From NCBI GenBank assembly GCA_941918925.1, contig OW799237.1, forward strand, positions 97,189,015 to 97,253,014: 64,000 bases of DNA. Reading direction: 5' to 3'. Made by a program: the position numbers and the translations under genes. The notes under the pieces are model-generated. The model ran no database searches, was not told the DNA's origin, and saw only the letters and a list, made by a program, of their open reading frames with translations. Origin of the DNA: Phyto melanocephala. Taxonomy: Eukaryota; Arthropoda; Insecta; Diptera; Rhinophoridae. Below are positions 45,973 to 57,505 of this stretch, in pieces (the first letter of the stretch is position 1; every line of letters begins with the position of its first letter).

Positions 45973-46515
45973 ATCTTCGTTTTATTTGAATAAGACAATA
46001 ACTTAAATTTGGTTTCATATCACCTATGATTCCTCTAAGTCCCAGCGTCCTATTTATAGGACAGGCTATATTTTCACAATTTTTATAAATAATAAATAAA
46101 TTTTAAAATTCTTGTGTTATTTTACTTTAATTAAAAACGTTTTTCCAAAAAAAAAGAAAAAAAAAATATTTTTAAAAAGTTGGGCGTTAACCGGTTAACA
46201 ACGGCCACTTCGTGATCATTTTCGAAGAAAAGTGGCCCAATTACGCCTCTGGACTAAAATCCGCACAAAACAGTGACTAGTTTTGGGTGTATCGTCTTTT
46301 CAATGTTTGCCAAGACCAAAATGAGTTTCACCTGAAAAGATGATATTTTCTTCCAAAGTAATGTCGCAATATTTCCCAGAGTTGTTCAAGCGTATACAAA
46401 ACCATATTCGTTCAGAGATGGATAAAACTAATTATCTGTCAAATCAGACATAAGATAAGTGTTACCATTCACGAAATAAGCACTAGTAAAGAAAAACGTT
46501 AGATGGCGGACTCTT

Positions 46516-48153
46516 TACTATAAATAATACCTAATAAATAATCAATGGAGACACTAACAACTGAAAAGACAACCAGAATAATAGAATTTTATTATTTAAA
46601 TCATTGACTAATATGTTTAACGCAAGGGACATTTCGTCGACATTTTAACGTTAGCATTTTAAATTCTGAAGCAATGAATCTTTGCTTCGTTACCCATCAA
46701 CATGGCAATAGACATGGAGACTACGTTTAATTTGCACTGTGGAAAATATTGAATGTGAAGTACAAAATGTGTAAACAAAGCACAAGAAACATTTACCAGC
46801 AGACGTTTATTCAGCTAGTATAGGCTTAAACGTCCTTACGGCGTATTTTTTTTATACGATTTACTGGTTTTCATATACAAGGTAAAAATGAAATCCTAAC
46901 AAATCCATCTTCTTTGCATGATCAACAATAGAACTCTTGCAATGCAACCAATAATTCTGAGGCATTTTCTGGAAAGCATTTTTAAATTTTTGACTTGATT
47001 TTTATTAATTCTTAGACTTCACTTAGTTAAAATAAATTATTTTTTCAAACAATATTGTTCATTAAAAAATTAAGTAAAAAAGTTGAGAAAAATAGTTGAA
47101 AGTTTGCCTAAGGATTAGTTTAAAATGGTGAATTGCATGCACTAGTGTTTAAGTCTCAATTTTATCTTACAGCAACTTAAGCAGTTATTCCGTTTTGCCA
47201 CAAAATTATATTTAGTTTTTCATACTACTTACTGAGAGAATAATAAACAATATCAACACCCAAAAATAGTTTCATTAAAGCTTTAATCTACAAAACATTG
47301 GATAGCAATTACACTTACCTATTTATCTCTATAACTGTTTATATGCAAAATATATGCATGTGTGTATAAACAAATAACAATAAAAATCATGTCCGATATA
47401 TACTCTCTCGTAGGTACACAAATATTCTTGTTAAGTTTTTATACACAAATACCAATATGATTTATAATGTCTCGACAGTCATAGAAATATTGTTTTTTTT
47501 TTCTTCCCATTTTCCTTATTTTTAAAACAATTCACAATTTCATCATTCTCATAAGTTTTAAATTGAAAACAACACACAATTGAGCGCACAAGTGAATACA
47601 AGTGTATACAAGTACCAGTATATTCATCTGTGCATACCTAAATGTACGCATACCTTTATGCAATGCGTGTCGATATAAAACCACAATAACTTTTATGTAC
47701 GAATTGTACATTTTGGTCAATTGCACAAATACAATTTTCAATATGCTGTTACTGATAGAAAATTCTTTACTAAAAACAATAAAATATCAACATTAACAAT
47801 AACAGCAACAACAACAACAAGTATTTTTAATTGTTGAACAAAACATTTCATAAAATTTCAAATACAAAAACCGCACACCTGCTCTTGTGTCGATACGGAT
47901 TGGGGGTTTGGGTAACAAAACTGGCACAGCAAAAAGTATTCATCGAAACTTAATAGTGATGAATGTCCATACAAACACTGAGTGTGTGTGAAAATATTTA
48001 ACAAAAAAAATTGTATAGTCAAAACAGATATGTTTACAAGTTTAGCAGGTCAAAATATAATGGAAGCCCAAATTTTAAAATCTCATCTGGTTTGACGAAA
48101 GCCAGTAGGTCTTAAGTCTTATGCTGGTTTTTAGTGAGGTATCTTTTTAAAAT
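46516..48153. other. Non-coding stretch
   Basis: No gene recognised. A short CAA microsatellite lies at about 47798-47820. Overlapping frames at 47532-47796 sit in simple-sequence DNA. Confidence 0.45.
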
Positions 48154-49055
48154 TTAATAAATTAAACCTGGAAGAAGATAGGATTTTGCAAGAAGTTTCC
48201 TTATCCCTAAGGGAGTAAAATATTGTGTCAGCCAAAGGCACCTTAGCTTAATGTAAATTCGGCCTTCGAGTGTATTAACATGGTTTGTCCAAGTAAATGT
48301 ATTATTAAACATTATTCCAAGGTTTTTTGCAACATTAATGTTGATCCGTTCCTCATTCATTAGAATGTTAACATCGATAACAGAATCGAGCATTCTCTTT
48401 CGAATTATTAAGCACTTTGATTTATAAAGGCTTAAACAAAGTCCATTCGCTGTTGTCAAACGAAAAATTCTATCCAAATCATCATTAACCCTAACAATAT
48501 TTACATCAAAAGATTGTACTGGACTGCTCAAATATAACTGTACATCATCTGCATACATGTGAACTTTGCAATGCAAAAGCTGTTTTGGCAAATCATTGGC
48601 ATAAATTGAAAAAAGAAGTGGTCCCAGAATGGACCCTTGTGGCACACCTCTTTTTTAAGGTTTTAAAGATGATTGAAAATTATTAGAAGATACGAATTGC
48701 AAACGATTCGAAATATATGAAGACAATAGACGTGTTGAATTGTTAGAGAACTTAAAGAAGTGCCGAAGCTTTTTGCAAAGTGTGCCATGGTCAACAGTGT
48801 CGAAAGCTTTTGATTGGTCAAGAAGAATTAAGAAATTTAATTTTCCTTCATCCAGTTCACGTCGTATATTTTCAGAAACATCCAATAAGGCAGATACACA
48901 GCTATGGTTAGAGCAAAAACCTGATTGATTTTCAGACAATAATTTTTTTTCCTTAATATGTCCCGAAATTTGAATTTGTAAAATTTTTTCTAGCACCTTA
49001 GATAATTAACACAAGACAGCTATTGGCCTAAATTCTGAATTTGATTTACAGCAAA
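48154..49055 (-). pseudogene. LINE ORF2 fragment (RT domain), one frameshift
   Basis: Reading down the minus strand: SEFRPIAVLC, stop, LSKVLEKILQIQIS (about 49050-48960), ENQSGFCSNHSCVSALLDV, LLDQSKAFDTVDHGTLCKKL, YISNRLQFVSSNN, a frame change near 48652, then [60 protein letters not shown] and [13 protein letters not shown]. These are RT blocks 1-7 in order, with both Asp residues of YADD and the F-D of AFDTVDH kept. The endonuclease and C-terminus are missing. It is the same family as 29590-30300 and probably 21960-22325 (Jockey/CR1 group). Confidence 0.8.
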
Positions 49056-49511
49056 TTTAAATTAATTTTTGATCTACCTATTTATTTTGATTAAAATTTA
49101 TTTTCTAAATTTCATACAATAAACTTAAAACACCAAATGAAACACAGAAAAAAAAAATAAAACCAAAAACATCTTTGAAATTGGAGTTTAAATTGCCATA
49201 TCACACTCTCTTCTGGATTTGATGTTTCTTAAAGGTACTATACATGTAAAACACACTTCGCAAAAATAATTTATATCTAAATTCTTTACTTTTTTATATT
49301 TTTTGATTTTGTAACACACATATTGTTGACACATTCGTTAGTAGCAAATGTAATCGCTTATAACTCCTAGAAATATTTTGTACATCCACAAGGACATTCC
49401 TTTCAAATGGTATATTTTTTATTAAAATTAAAAAATTTTTATTATTAAGAATAATTTTTAGAAATATCTACAACAAGGAGATCTAAAATGATCAAGCTAT
49501 AGGTAGTTAAA
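49056..49511. other. AT-rich non-coding stretch
   Basis: Nothing recognised between the LINE and the Penelope-like remnant; no Penelope-type RT text was found here. Confidence 0.45.
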
Positions 49512-49949
49512 TTGTCAGGACGGACCTCAAGTCGGAAAAGGAAGAGTTCAAATATAAATCTCATAATTTGGAAACAGAAACAGAAACAGAAAACTAAGAT
49601 TGCAAAAAGAGAACAGAGCAATGTGGTATATGAAATAAAGTGCGAGGGTAATGAAGACGGGGTTTGCGGCAAATACGTTGGTACAACAAAAATAAGTTTA
49701 GGTGTAAAAATAGATGAGCACAAGACAGACATAAGAAAAGGAAAACAATCAACCGCGTTATCACAACATTGTATTGAAAGTAAACATAAAGCTAATTTTG
49801 ACAAGGTGAAAAAATTGGACAAGGAGAAAAAAGAGAACAGGAGATATACATTGGAGAGTTTGAGAATACAACAAAGATCAGAGCGTGCAATAAATACCAA
49901 GGAAGATAAGGACAACACTAATGCAAATTACACCATAGTTTTACTTTAA
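49512..49949 (+). pseudogene. Penelope-like element C-terminus with GIY-YIG endonuclease
   Basis: The 145-residue open frame contains SNVVYEIKCEGNED, CGKYVGTTKISLGVKIDEHK, TALSQHCIESKHKANFDKV, KLDKEKKENRRYTLESLRI and INTKEDKDNTNANYT. The order matches the GIY-YIG endonuclease of Penelope-like elements: VVY.I.C (GIY), YVGTT (YIG), L..RL..HK, TAL..H......F..V.IL..E....R..LE, and a terminal Asn. The usual catalytic Arg after YVGTT appears as Lys (GVKIDEHK). The reverse transcriptase expected upstream is missing, so this is a 5'-truncated copy. The hammerhead-like motif at 50203-50242 lies about 250 bp downstream on the same strand. Confidence 0.8.
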
Positions 49950-50202
49950 TGATGACGATTGTTTAAGTAATTGGCTGTGATATTTTTATTATATTTTTAC
50001 ATTTTTTAATTTATTAAGTTTGTGTTTTGTGTCTTGTCCACTTTATACTCACCTGTGATATTTTAAAAAATGTTAAATTTAAAATATTGTAAGTTCAATT
50101 ATTTAAAACCAATTGTTTAATTTAAACTCTTAACTAATTTTAATAATTCTATCTTATTTTAATTTTGTATGTATGTGTTGCCAGATTGATTTTAATAAAT
50201 GA

Positions 50203-50242
50203 ATCCCTGAAGAAGTTGGAAAATACCAACGAAACGTCGGAT
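50203..50242 (+). ncRNA. Hammerhead-ribozyme-like motif of the Penelope-like element
   Basis: The order is ATCC (stem I, 50203-50206), CTGAAGA core, one extra A, GTTGG/CCAAC (stem II, 50215-50219 with 50226-50230, loop AAAATA), GAAA, C, GTC, then GGAT (stem I, 50239-50242). All invariant core bases of a type I hammerhead are present; cleavage would follow the C at 50238. Stem III is reduced to the self-complementary ACGT (50234-50237) with no loop, so it could only form between two RNA copies. Penelope-like elements are known to carry hammerheads with very short stem III. The extra A before stem II may weaken activity. Function is inferred. Confidence 0.6.
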
Positions 50243-50259
50243 CATAAAATGAAATAAAT

Positions 50260-51525
50260 AATCTTTTATTTTATTTTAAAATAATGAAACCTACGACCTT
50301 GAAAGCCCGAATTTAGGAAATTTATTGAAAAAGAATTTCATAACGTTTGAAAATTTTACGCTTTAAATTTTAAATAATATTGCTACAAAATAAAGCTTTT
50401 CTGTACATAGTACAAGTGTGTATGGCAATATGTTAAAATTTAATAAGTTATAAAATATAGATTTTATAAAAAATAACTTAAAATCCATTAAATACCATTT
50501 TAAGTTTTGAACTCACTGTAAAACTCTTGGTACCATTTCTTTTTTTATGTATATTTTTATTTTCCTTTATTAGGCACATTGCTTTAAATTGACTTAAGAT
50601 GTTTTGTCATATGGCTCGATATGGGAGCACACATGTACAGTCTATAGTGTCATTTTATTATTAAGTGATTATTGTCAATCGTTAGTAAAAATTTTATATT
50701 TTTTTCATTTTATTTACTTTATATTTTATGTACGATTTTGAATATGTGACTGTAGATTGCCTATAGTATACATGCGTATCTGAGTATTGAAAACCATTTT
50801 ATTTGTTTTATTCTCTGACATATTTGGCATTATGTGGTAGAATTGACCAAAATATATCACAGTATGGCTTTAGTTACTGCCAAAATAGTTCTTGTTTTAA
50901 TTTGAAATATAGTTTTTAAGGTATTTTTAACAGATTTATATTTTTTTTCTTTTTGCTATTTTCTATCAACTTTATTTCATAGACAATTCATATGTGAGAA
51001 ATACGAATAAATAATTTTGTGAAATAAATTGTGTTCGATAGTATTTAAAATATTTCATATAAGCTTAAATGTTTGTAATAAACTTTTTATTAAATAGTTG
51101 TAAATGTGCAGTGTTATGTAAAGTGATTTAAGCCATAAGTCACATGGTAACAGCCAAAACTTAAATTTTATATCAAGGGGGAATTTAAAAATAAACTCTA
51201 TAAACAAAAACTTTTAATGATTTAAAATTGTTGGTTTTTTTTTTTGTTACGTTTATAACTTTTATAGAAGTTGATTTATGTTCTCTCAAACACCAGAAAA
51301 CGTTTTATTGTATGCAATAACCAATGCTGTTGTAATTGACGTTATAAAGGATTCTTTAAACACGCTTAAATAAAACAACAGTTTTTTTATATTTCACAAT
51401 TATTTAAATTAATCTCAAGTTATGTATGGCTTATGTGCCACTACCTCTACCTACTGTAGTAATTTTTATACTGTGATACCTGATCGCGAATTTTTCAACC
51501 CATAACTAGAAAAAATTAAATTAAC
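50260..51525. other. AT-rich non-coding stretch
   Basis: Nothing recognised. Confidence 0.45.
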
Positions 51526-51533
51526 AATATCCT

Positions 51534-51715
51534 CGAGTGCCCCGGTGGACCAGTAACAAGTGTACTAGTCTGCCGATCTAGGGTTGCGGGTTCAATTCCA
51601 GCCAGATACTCTGGTTTCTGTTTCAGTGCAACAGGAAAATGGTCTTCGTTACCGAGCTCGGTTATTTAAATAAGAATTTGAAATTGTATTGTAATCAAAA
51701 ATATAAATAAATAAA
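51534..51715 (+). mobile_element. tRNA-derived SINE with 8-bp target duplication
   Basis: The head resembles a tRNA: GGTGGACCAGTAACAAG in the box A position, a CTAG/CTAG anticodon-stem-like hairpin around TCTGCCGAT, and a perfect box B, GGTTCAATTCC, near 51590. A tRNA-unrelated body follows, ending in an ATAAATAAATAAAA tail. Exact copies of AATATCCT flank it at 51526-51533 and 51716-51723. The two boxes would drive RNA polymerase III transcription; mobility would depend on a LINE. Confidence 0.8.
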
Positions 51716-51723
51716 AATATCCT

Positions 51724-52527
51724 AAAAATTTGCTATAAAGTGCAAATTGTTCATAATTACATTATTACAATAGCTGTAAAATAAAGCCCAAATGAGAAAC
51801 AAGTAAATTACTCAAAAGTTGAAGGAATTAATATGTAAATTATTTTAAATTAGACTAATAAAATCAAAAATTAATTAAACAAACTCTGTTAAATTAGTAT
51901 AATTTAGAAGTTGCAGAAAATAAAAAAAAATAAATGAAATAAGTCGTGTGTTATTTTTCATTTCTTTTAACATATTAAGAAATATTTTAAACTCAGTAGT
52001 TCTCTCGGAAACGAACTTAAATGAATTACACTTGCACAATATATGACCCTGGGCTAGCCTACACTAATATACAAGTGCTAATCCAGAGGGGTGGTTTGGT
52101 TAAAGGATATTTAGAAACCAATTATTTTCTAACTCTTTTGGCAGCCATAAAGAGACAATTCATCTAGTTACTTTAAAAAATGTTCACCAATGAGTCAGAG
52201 CTTGCTTACAGCAAAAAATTATGTAATTGACATATATTTCGAAATTGACTTTTTGATGCAGAATTTTTCTCCAGCCTCCAACTGCTTGTCAGGTTAAATA
52301 TTAAATCGAAAGTAATAACAAATGCAGAAATACAAGTCATTCAAATTAAACGTAAAAGATACCCCCTTTTTTGTATGACTGCAAATATAGTGTAACTGAC
52401 TTTATAAAATGTGAGATTCACCGAAAAATTTACTAAATAAGCAAATGAGTTTATTATATTGAGCAACTAATATTTACATTAGTATGTAACGATTACCTGT
52501 TAGTTTTTTTAATCTTGAAATAGAACC
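51724..52527. other. AT-rich non-coding stretch
   Basis: Nothing recognised. Confidence 0.45.
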
Positions 52528-52767
52528 GTGAATAACTTTACACTTACTTTCATGGAGTTCACAATAAAAATATTACTACACGTTCTTCTATGTACACTCA
52601 CGTTAATGATCACGATATACTCACGGAATTATGATTTTCTAACTGTTCTTAAGGAATTCCAAATAACAAATCAAAATATGCCAAAGCTTGGTTTGACATG
52701 TAAAGTGGAGTTTCTTTGTCATGAAACTACAAAATTTAACATCTTGTGGACACCAGGCTACATTTAA
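52528..52767 (+). pseudogene. Possible RNase H remnant of a LINE
   Basis: A 79-codon frame ends YDFLTVLKEFQITNQNM, LTCKVEFLCHETTKFN and ILWTPGY. RNase H domains of LINEs have a similar stretch: TDS..A+.AL..+.ITS..V..C...L..L.....+.++WVPGH. The catalytic residues that could prove this (D of TDS, H of PGH) are not kept here, so the call is weak. Confidence 0.25.
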
Positions 52768-53074
52768 TTTTACTTTGAAAAAAATTACTTAATATAAAAA
52801 GGGCGTATTTTGATTTTTAACAGAAACGAGTTTTTCATGTTTTCTGGTAGTTCACATACACATAAATCACCCATAAAAAATTAAAGGAGCTATGGTTGAA
52901 AATAACAGTCAAATAAAAAAGCTCTAACTCAATACATTCTTTTAAATTTTATTCAGATTTTTTTTTTTGGTTCAGCTGGAAGTCTATGCCACATTTACTC
53001 TAACCAGTATATATGTACGTTGTTGTTGTAATTGTGAAAAAAAGGAGGTGGTCGTGGTTTTTTGCTCATATCTC

Positions 53075-53385
53075 AGAAAGTTATAGGGCGAATGTGCTGA
53101 ATTTCAGTAGCGAATCATTTCCGGATATTTCCATGAAATTGATACCATACACAGATCTGTGGACATATAGTTGCTTCTAAAAGTTGATTTCAACCAACAC
53201 ACGGACAGACGGGCAGACGATCAGACGGACAGACGGTCAGAGCTTAATATACTCCTCTATTCATAAGCTTTCAGAAAATTTATACTTTATGGGGTCGGAA
53301 ATGAAAATTGAATTAATTACAAACGGAATGACAAAGCTATATAAGCCCTTGTGCACCACAGGTGAAGGGTATAAAAAGAATTTCA
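53075..53385 (+). repeat. Interspersed repeat with ACGGACAGACGG core, copy 2
   Basis: Partner of 20205-20490. It contains imperfect ACGGACAGACGG units (53201-53240), TATTCATAAGCTT, TATACTTTATGGGGTCGGAA and GTGAAGGGTATAAAAA. The last two motifs are common in interspersed fly repeats, but I cannot name the family with certainty. Confidence 0.6.
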
Positions 53386-53525
53386 CTAAAAAATATTAAA
53401 TGTTACTTACATTTGAAGTTTATCAAAGCTTTTAGTCGCTGTGTTCAAATCAACCAAAATTTAAATTACCCTTGTCTGGCTCTTTACAGCAGAGATATTG
53501 AATATTTTTGATTTAAGAACTACTA

Positions 53526-53706
53526 ATCTACTAATATAGTAAATGTAAATGTTTGTGTGTTTGGATCTTTGTTACTCAATTATGGAAAAACCGATGAGCG
53601 GGACTAAATGAAATTTAGCACAGATATATAGAGACCTACATCAACTCAAACGCTACCTCTTATCCCGATAACCATGCAGACGAAGTCGCAGACACATGTA
53701 AGTTTA
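53526..53706 (+). mobile_element. Helitron-like non-autonomous element, copy 2
   Basis: Begins TCTACTAATATAGTAAATGT and shares TTTGTGTGTTTGGAT, TTGTTACTCAAT, AAATGAAATT.(A/G)GCACA, TTATCCCGATAACCA and CAGACGAAGTCGC with 340-632. The 3' end (CACATGTAAGT) has lost the CTAG. About 110 bp shorter than copy 1. Confidence 0.6.
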
Positions 53707-55454
53707 AAATAAAATAGCTTATTTTTACACTGAAAAAAAAAACGAAAAACAAATAATGATTTAAACTGACTTTCAATTATTTTTTAATATAAAAAATATT
53801 GTAAAGTTGAGAGTGATTTTTATTTTTTTAACTTCATAATTTTTTATTTTTCGTTTGGCCATTTTATTTATTTACTTTGATGATATTTCCTGGTACTGCA
53901 TTCAGAAAGGAGAAAATCAATTTTTTTCCAATCGAATGTTTCAGTTCTTGCAATAAAAATTTTCCTATGTGTTTATAAAATTTTAATTTCATCAATCATA
54001 ATTTGTTAGTGCTGACTACATATTTATATTCCGAAATGAAATTTTTTACTAAAAAACTAAACCATACTATTGACAATAATTCTGGTATTCACAACCGATA
54101 CTGTTGTCCTTGTGCATAAACCGGCTTTTGAAGTATTTAAAATATCAATTTTTTTAAAAGGCATTGAAACTATTTTGCAAACTAGTATTGGCAAATAGTT
54201 GGAAGTAAGAATAAGTTGATATTATATGTCTACGATATGCGAAATATCAAGAGTTTTCCAAATGTTTTTCATTTTAAAGATTAAAATATAAATATAAACA
54301 AATTATAAAATAATTTTTTATGCTAACAGATTATTTTCATAAAGAAAATCTCTTAAATAATAGCGAATAGGACCTTAATTGTAGTATTTATGTGTGACTC
54401 ATGAACTAATTTTTCTTAATTAACCATCTTGCGTATATGCGTAATACTCACATAGGAATAAGATTTTGTTTTTAATTCCCTTCTAGATATTATAACCATT
54501 TTCCTTACTTCACACTTTAGTACTTGGAAAACAGTCATGCATTTATATTAATTTCATTCTCATTATCAAATGACTTATACCCTTCGCTAAATATTAAGAA
54601 ATGTAATCAAACTTTGTTCAATTTGTTTAGCCTAATTTATTGTAATCTCTGTTCACCCATAATTCATTCATTACGTTTTCCTAACAAGGTTTAAATAAAA
54701 AAAAAATAAAAAACAAAATAAAATAAAACAAAACAAAAAAACTTTGCACCTCATTATTTAGCTATTTGTCTTAATGTTTGATAGATAACACATACACCTA
54801 TATACACACACACACCAAAACAACAACAAAAAATAATTAAGAAATCTTTAGGACTATTTTAACATGGCAAAAGCCAACTAATTATGCACAACTGAGAAAA
54901 AAAAGTTTTATTTAAGAGGAAAATCAGTTTATTGTTGTTGCCAAAAAAAAAAATAAGAAATAAAGAAGATAACTGAAAATCTTATGGAAAAGTTGTAGTG
55001 CATTAATTAACTTTTACTTTATAATAACATTTTTTTTTCTATTAGATTTTATATACCGCTACGGTATTCATTATAAGATTTGTAATATTTTTCACTTAAT
55101 CGGAATAAATAAAATTGTTGGAGAAATTTACAAAATCGTGGGAGAGTACAAGCTTTCTGTCAGACATTTAAATTAGATGGAGGCATGTAAAATAGCCAAC
55201 CAAAAACGATAAGTGCTTCATGCACATGTCTATCTTTTACCTAAGATTAAATTAAAATTATTTATGATAATTTTATCTAACCTTATTTTCTATGATTCTG
55301 GTCCTTAAAAAGTTTTTTTTTTCTTAGTTTTTACACTAAAGAGTAGGTAAGTAGGTAGAACAGGTACCTGTTGTGCAGCTCACTTAAGGGTCCATTCTAT
55401 TGGTCCTTTTGTGACACCTGAATAGAATTTTTAGATCAAAATAGAAGAGAAAGA
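53707..55454. other. Non-coding stretch with one interspersed-repeat relative
   Basis: About 54008-54115 is a diverged copy of the repeat at 18640-18835. CA and AAAC microsatellites lie at 54700-54840. No gene recognised. Confidence 0.45.
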
Positions 55455-55522
55455 GAAGCAGACCAGTCCAATGCCAGACTAGCAGACCAGTACACTACTA
55501 ATTAGTCCACCGAGTCACCCTA
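55455..55522 (-). mobile_element. Diverged relative of the tRNA-derived SINE
   Basis: On the minus strand CTCGGTGGACTAATTAGTAG, TGTACTGGTCTGCTAGTCTG follow the head of the SINE at 51534 (CCCGGTGGACCAGTAACAAG, TGTACTAGTCTGCCGATCTA). Box B is lost (CATTGGACTGG in place of GGTTCAATTCC). The limits of the rest of the element are unclear. Confidence 0.5.
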
Positions 55523-57359
55523 CATTAGAGAGTAAAAGCTTAGAGATATTCGAAGAATGAACTGGCATTCATCCAACGAGAAGCTTGATCAGTACATATA
55601 AACAACCCGCCCCTTATCAATCAGGGACTACAAAAATTTCGTCAATTATAGATATTGTGCAGGATACTATCCGTTAAGCGAAATGGGAAAAAACTTCATA
55701 TAATGGAACTATTACAGAAATAATTTAAAGCCTCTTCGGAAATTAGAAAAATTAAATACTTTAAACTTTTCTGTGTATTCTTATCAAGGAAGTGCCACTA
55801 AATTATTCTTCCTTGAAAAAGTACTTTCTATAGAATTTTATCGTTTTAAGAGATCACTTCATCGTCCTTGTATAACGAAGAAAATTCTCGCTATCGCTTT
55901 TAGCAATCACGGACAGTATTTGATTTATCGTTAAGACACGCTTTCTACTTTAATCACTGGTGCTGCCAAGACAACAGCAAGTCAAAGTGGTATAGATAAT
56001 AGGACATACCCGCCGCATTTAAGGAACACAAATGCCTGATGAATTATAAAAAAATTGGTGTGATTTAAATCAATTCGATGCACAAGAAATCAAACCAAAA
56101 AAGTGAAAAAAATACAAGACCATAAGTATTTATATGTGGTAGTTATTTTTGAAGTGCCTTAGACCTCTTCGACGTTTTCCTTTTTTTCTCTTTAAAAAGA
56201 ACACAACGAAATCCAAATGATAATATTGAAAAAGTAGTAACAACACTGATTATTTAACAATTTCTTTATTTAACATTTTCAAACGATAAAAACAATATTT
56301 TATGTATTAATTTTATGATAAATTCCGATAACTCTGTTAGTGCAGATAAATTGTTTAAAGTCCAATTTCTATTAAACATATTCCTCTTTTGTCTTGTGCG
56401 TTTGTGAACTTATTTCTCGGCTATTTTAAATATTATTTTATTTAATATGTTTTCGTTTTCTGTTAGAAAGGAAAAAATATCTCACAGAAAATTTATTTTA
56501 AATGGTATCGCAGGTATAATGGTATACCTCAGTACTTAAATTTATTTAAATCTGTCCATTAGTTTTTGAGCCAATTGAATTTATTGAGAGAGACAAAAAG
56601 ACAGACAGGTAGAATTTCTAAAAAGTGTTTTTTTTTTAGCTTCCAGTAGTTGTACTATTCTTGATGTAAAACAAATTCTGACATGCTCATTTTTAAATTT
56701 AATAAAATTCATTCTGGACATTTCTTATCAAAAAGCACCAATCCCAACATTCAAATGAGAGTAATATCAAATATCAGGCTCATACTCGCATGCTGGACTA
56801 CAAAATAAATCGGATGTAAATGCTCGATATATGTACATATACGGAGGTGTTGTGGGTCATTTTCTCAGCGTGTGTCGAATCGACATGCTTGTCTTTGTTC
56901 TTATTGTCTTTGTTGATTTTGTTCAGCTAGTGTGTTTCATACAATGCGATATGTTCATACGCACAACTTCATTATCCACATGTATTTGTTCGTATGTTCA
57001 TTGGGCTCTTCTATTTCGCATGTCTATAGGTCTAATCGTTCGACACCCCAAATCAGGCCCGAATCGATGCGCTGTACAAAACATATTAGTTGATTAAGTT
57101 GAGGTGAAAAATACTAGAAACTGAATACTAATAATGTACTTGATCTTTTGTTATTTTATTATTTTCAAAATTCATAAATATGTTATCATATTCTAGCTAA
57201 GAATGATTCCTAAAAGATTTGCTCGCACTGGGTATTACAATATTAATAATTGTCGTTTCAAAACAAATAAATTAAAATAAATTGAGTACTAATAGACATA
57301 TGCAAATATTCTGGGATTGTAATAGAAAGAGCTGAAATACTAAACTGAATTCTTATGAG
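55523..57359. other. Non-coding stretch
   Basis: No gene recognised. An 88-codon plus frame at 56831-57097 is somewhat GC-richer but shows no family feature. Confidence 0.4.
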
Positions 57360-57505
57360 TGTGGCACTGCCCACTTTCCTTAACATTAATTTTAATTCCC
57401 ACCGATAGCCTATGTGCGTTCAAAGTTTCACACAAATCGGCTATTTTAAGATAGTTAGAAAATTAATTTTACTTTTTTTGGCGTGGCACTGATATTTTTT
57501 GTTTT
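57360..57505. repeat. Weak GTGGCAC-bearing repeat
   Basis: GTGTGGCACTGCCCACTTTCC (57358-57378) and GGCGTGGCACTGATATTT (57480-) resemble the GGGCGTGGCACC.CGCCCAC text of the Helitron-like element at 58321-59403. It may be a decayed relative; the evidence is short motifs only. Confidence 0.3.

Larger units (their letters stand above)
44364..46194 (+). mobile_element. piggyBac-type transposon, decayed, at a TTAA target
   Basis: The element is bounded by TTAA at 44360-44363 and 46195-46198. Its ends, CCCATTACAGCCCAGC and (inverted) CCGGTTAACGCCCAAC, agree at 11 of 16 positions. Near both ends and once inside lies the palindrome-bearing motif CCCAGCGTCCTATTTATAGGACA or a close variant. Transposase text between (45025-45972) confirms the superfamily. 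Length 1831 bp is shorter than an autonomous piggyBac because the transposase has internal deletions. Confidence 0.85.
44197..46515 (-). mobile_element. Tc1/mariner-group relic interrupted by a piggyBac
   Basis: Terminal inverted repeats AAGAGTCCGCCA (44197-44208) and TGGCGGACTCTT (46504-46515) are each bordered by TA. Minus-strand coding text survives on both sides of the insert: FSSKMITKWP-like and ADFSPEA near 46210-46270, and FQQDGAMCHRAEATLLL at 44290-44230. Bringing the outer sequences together across the TTAA gives the short reading VVNGDRYWAM, the family motif VNGDRYRAM. Frameshifts and stops abound, so the transposase is dead. Confidence 0.8.

Noticed and set aside
56831..57097. 88-codon frame with hydrophobic stretch
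   Set aside because: No family resemblance; the hydrophobic run is TTT/GTT-rich simple sequence.
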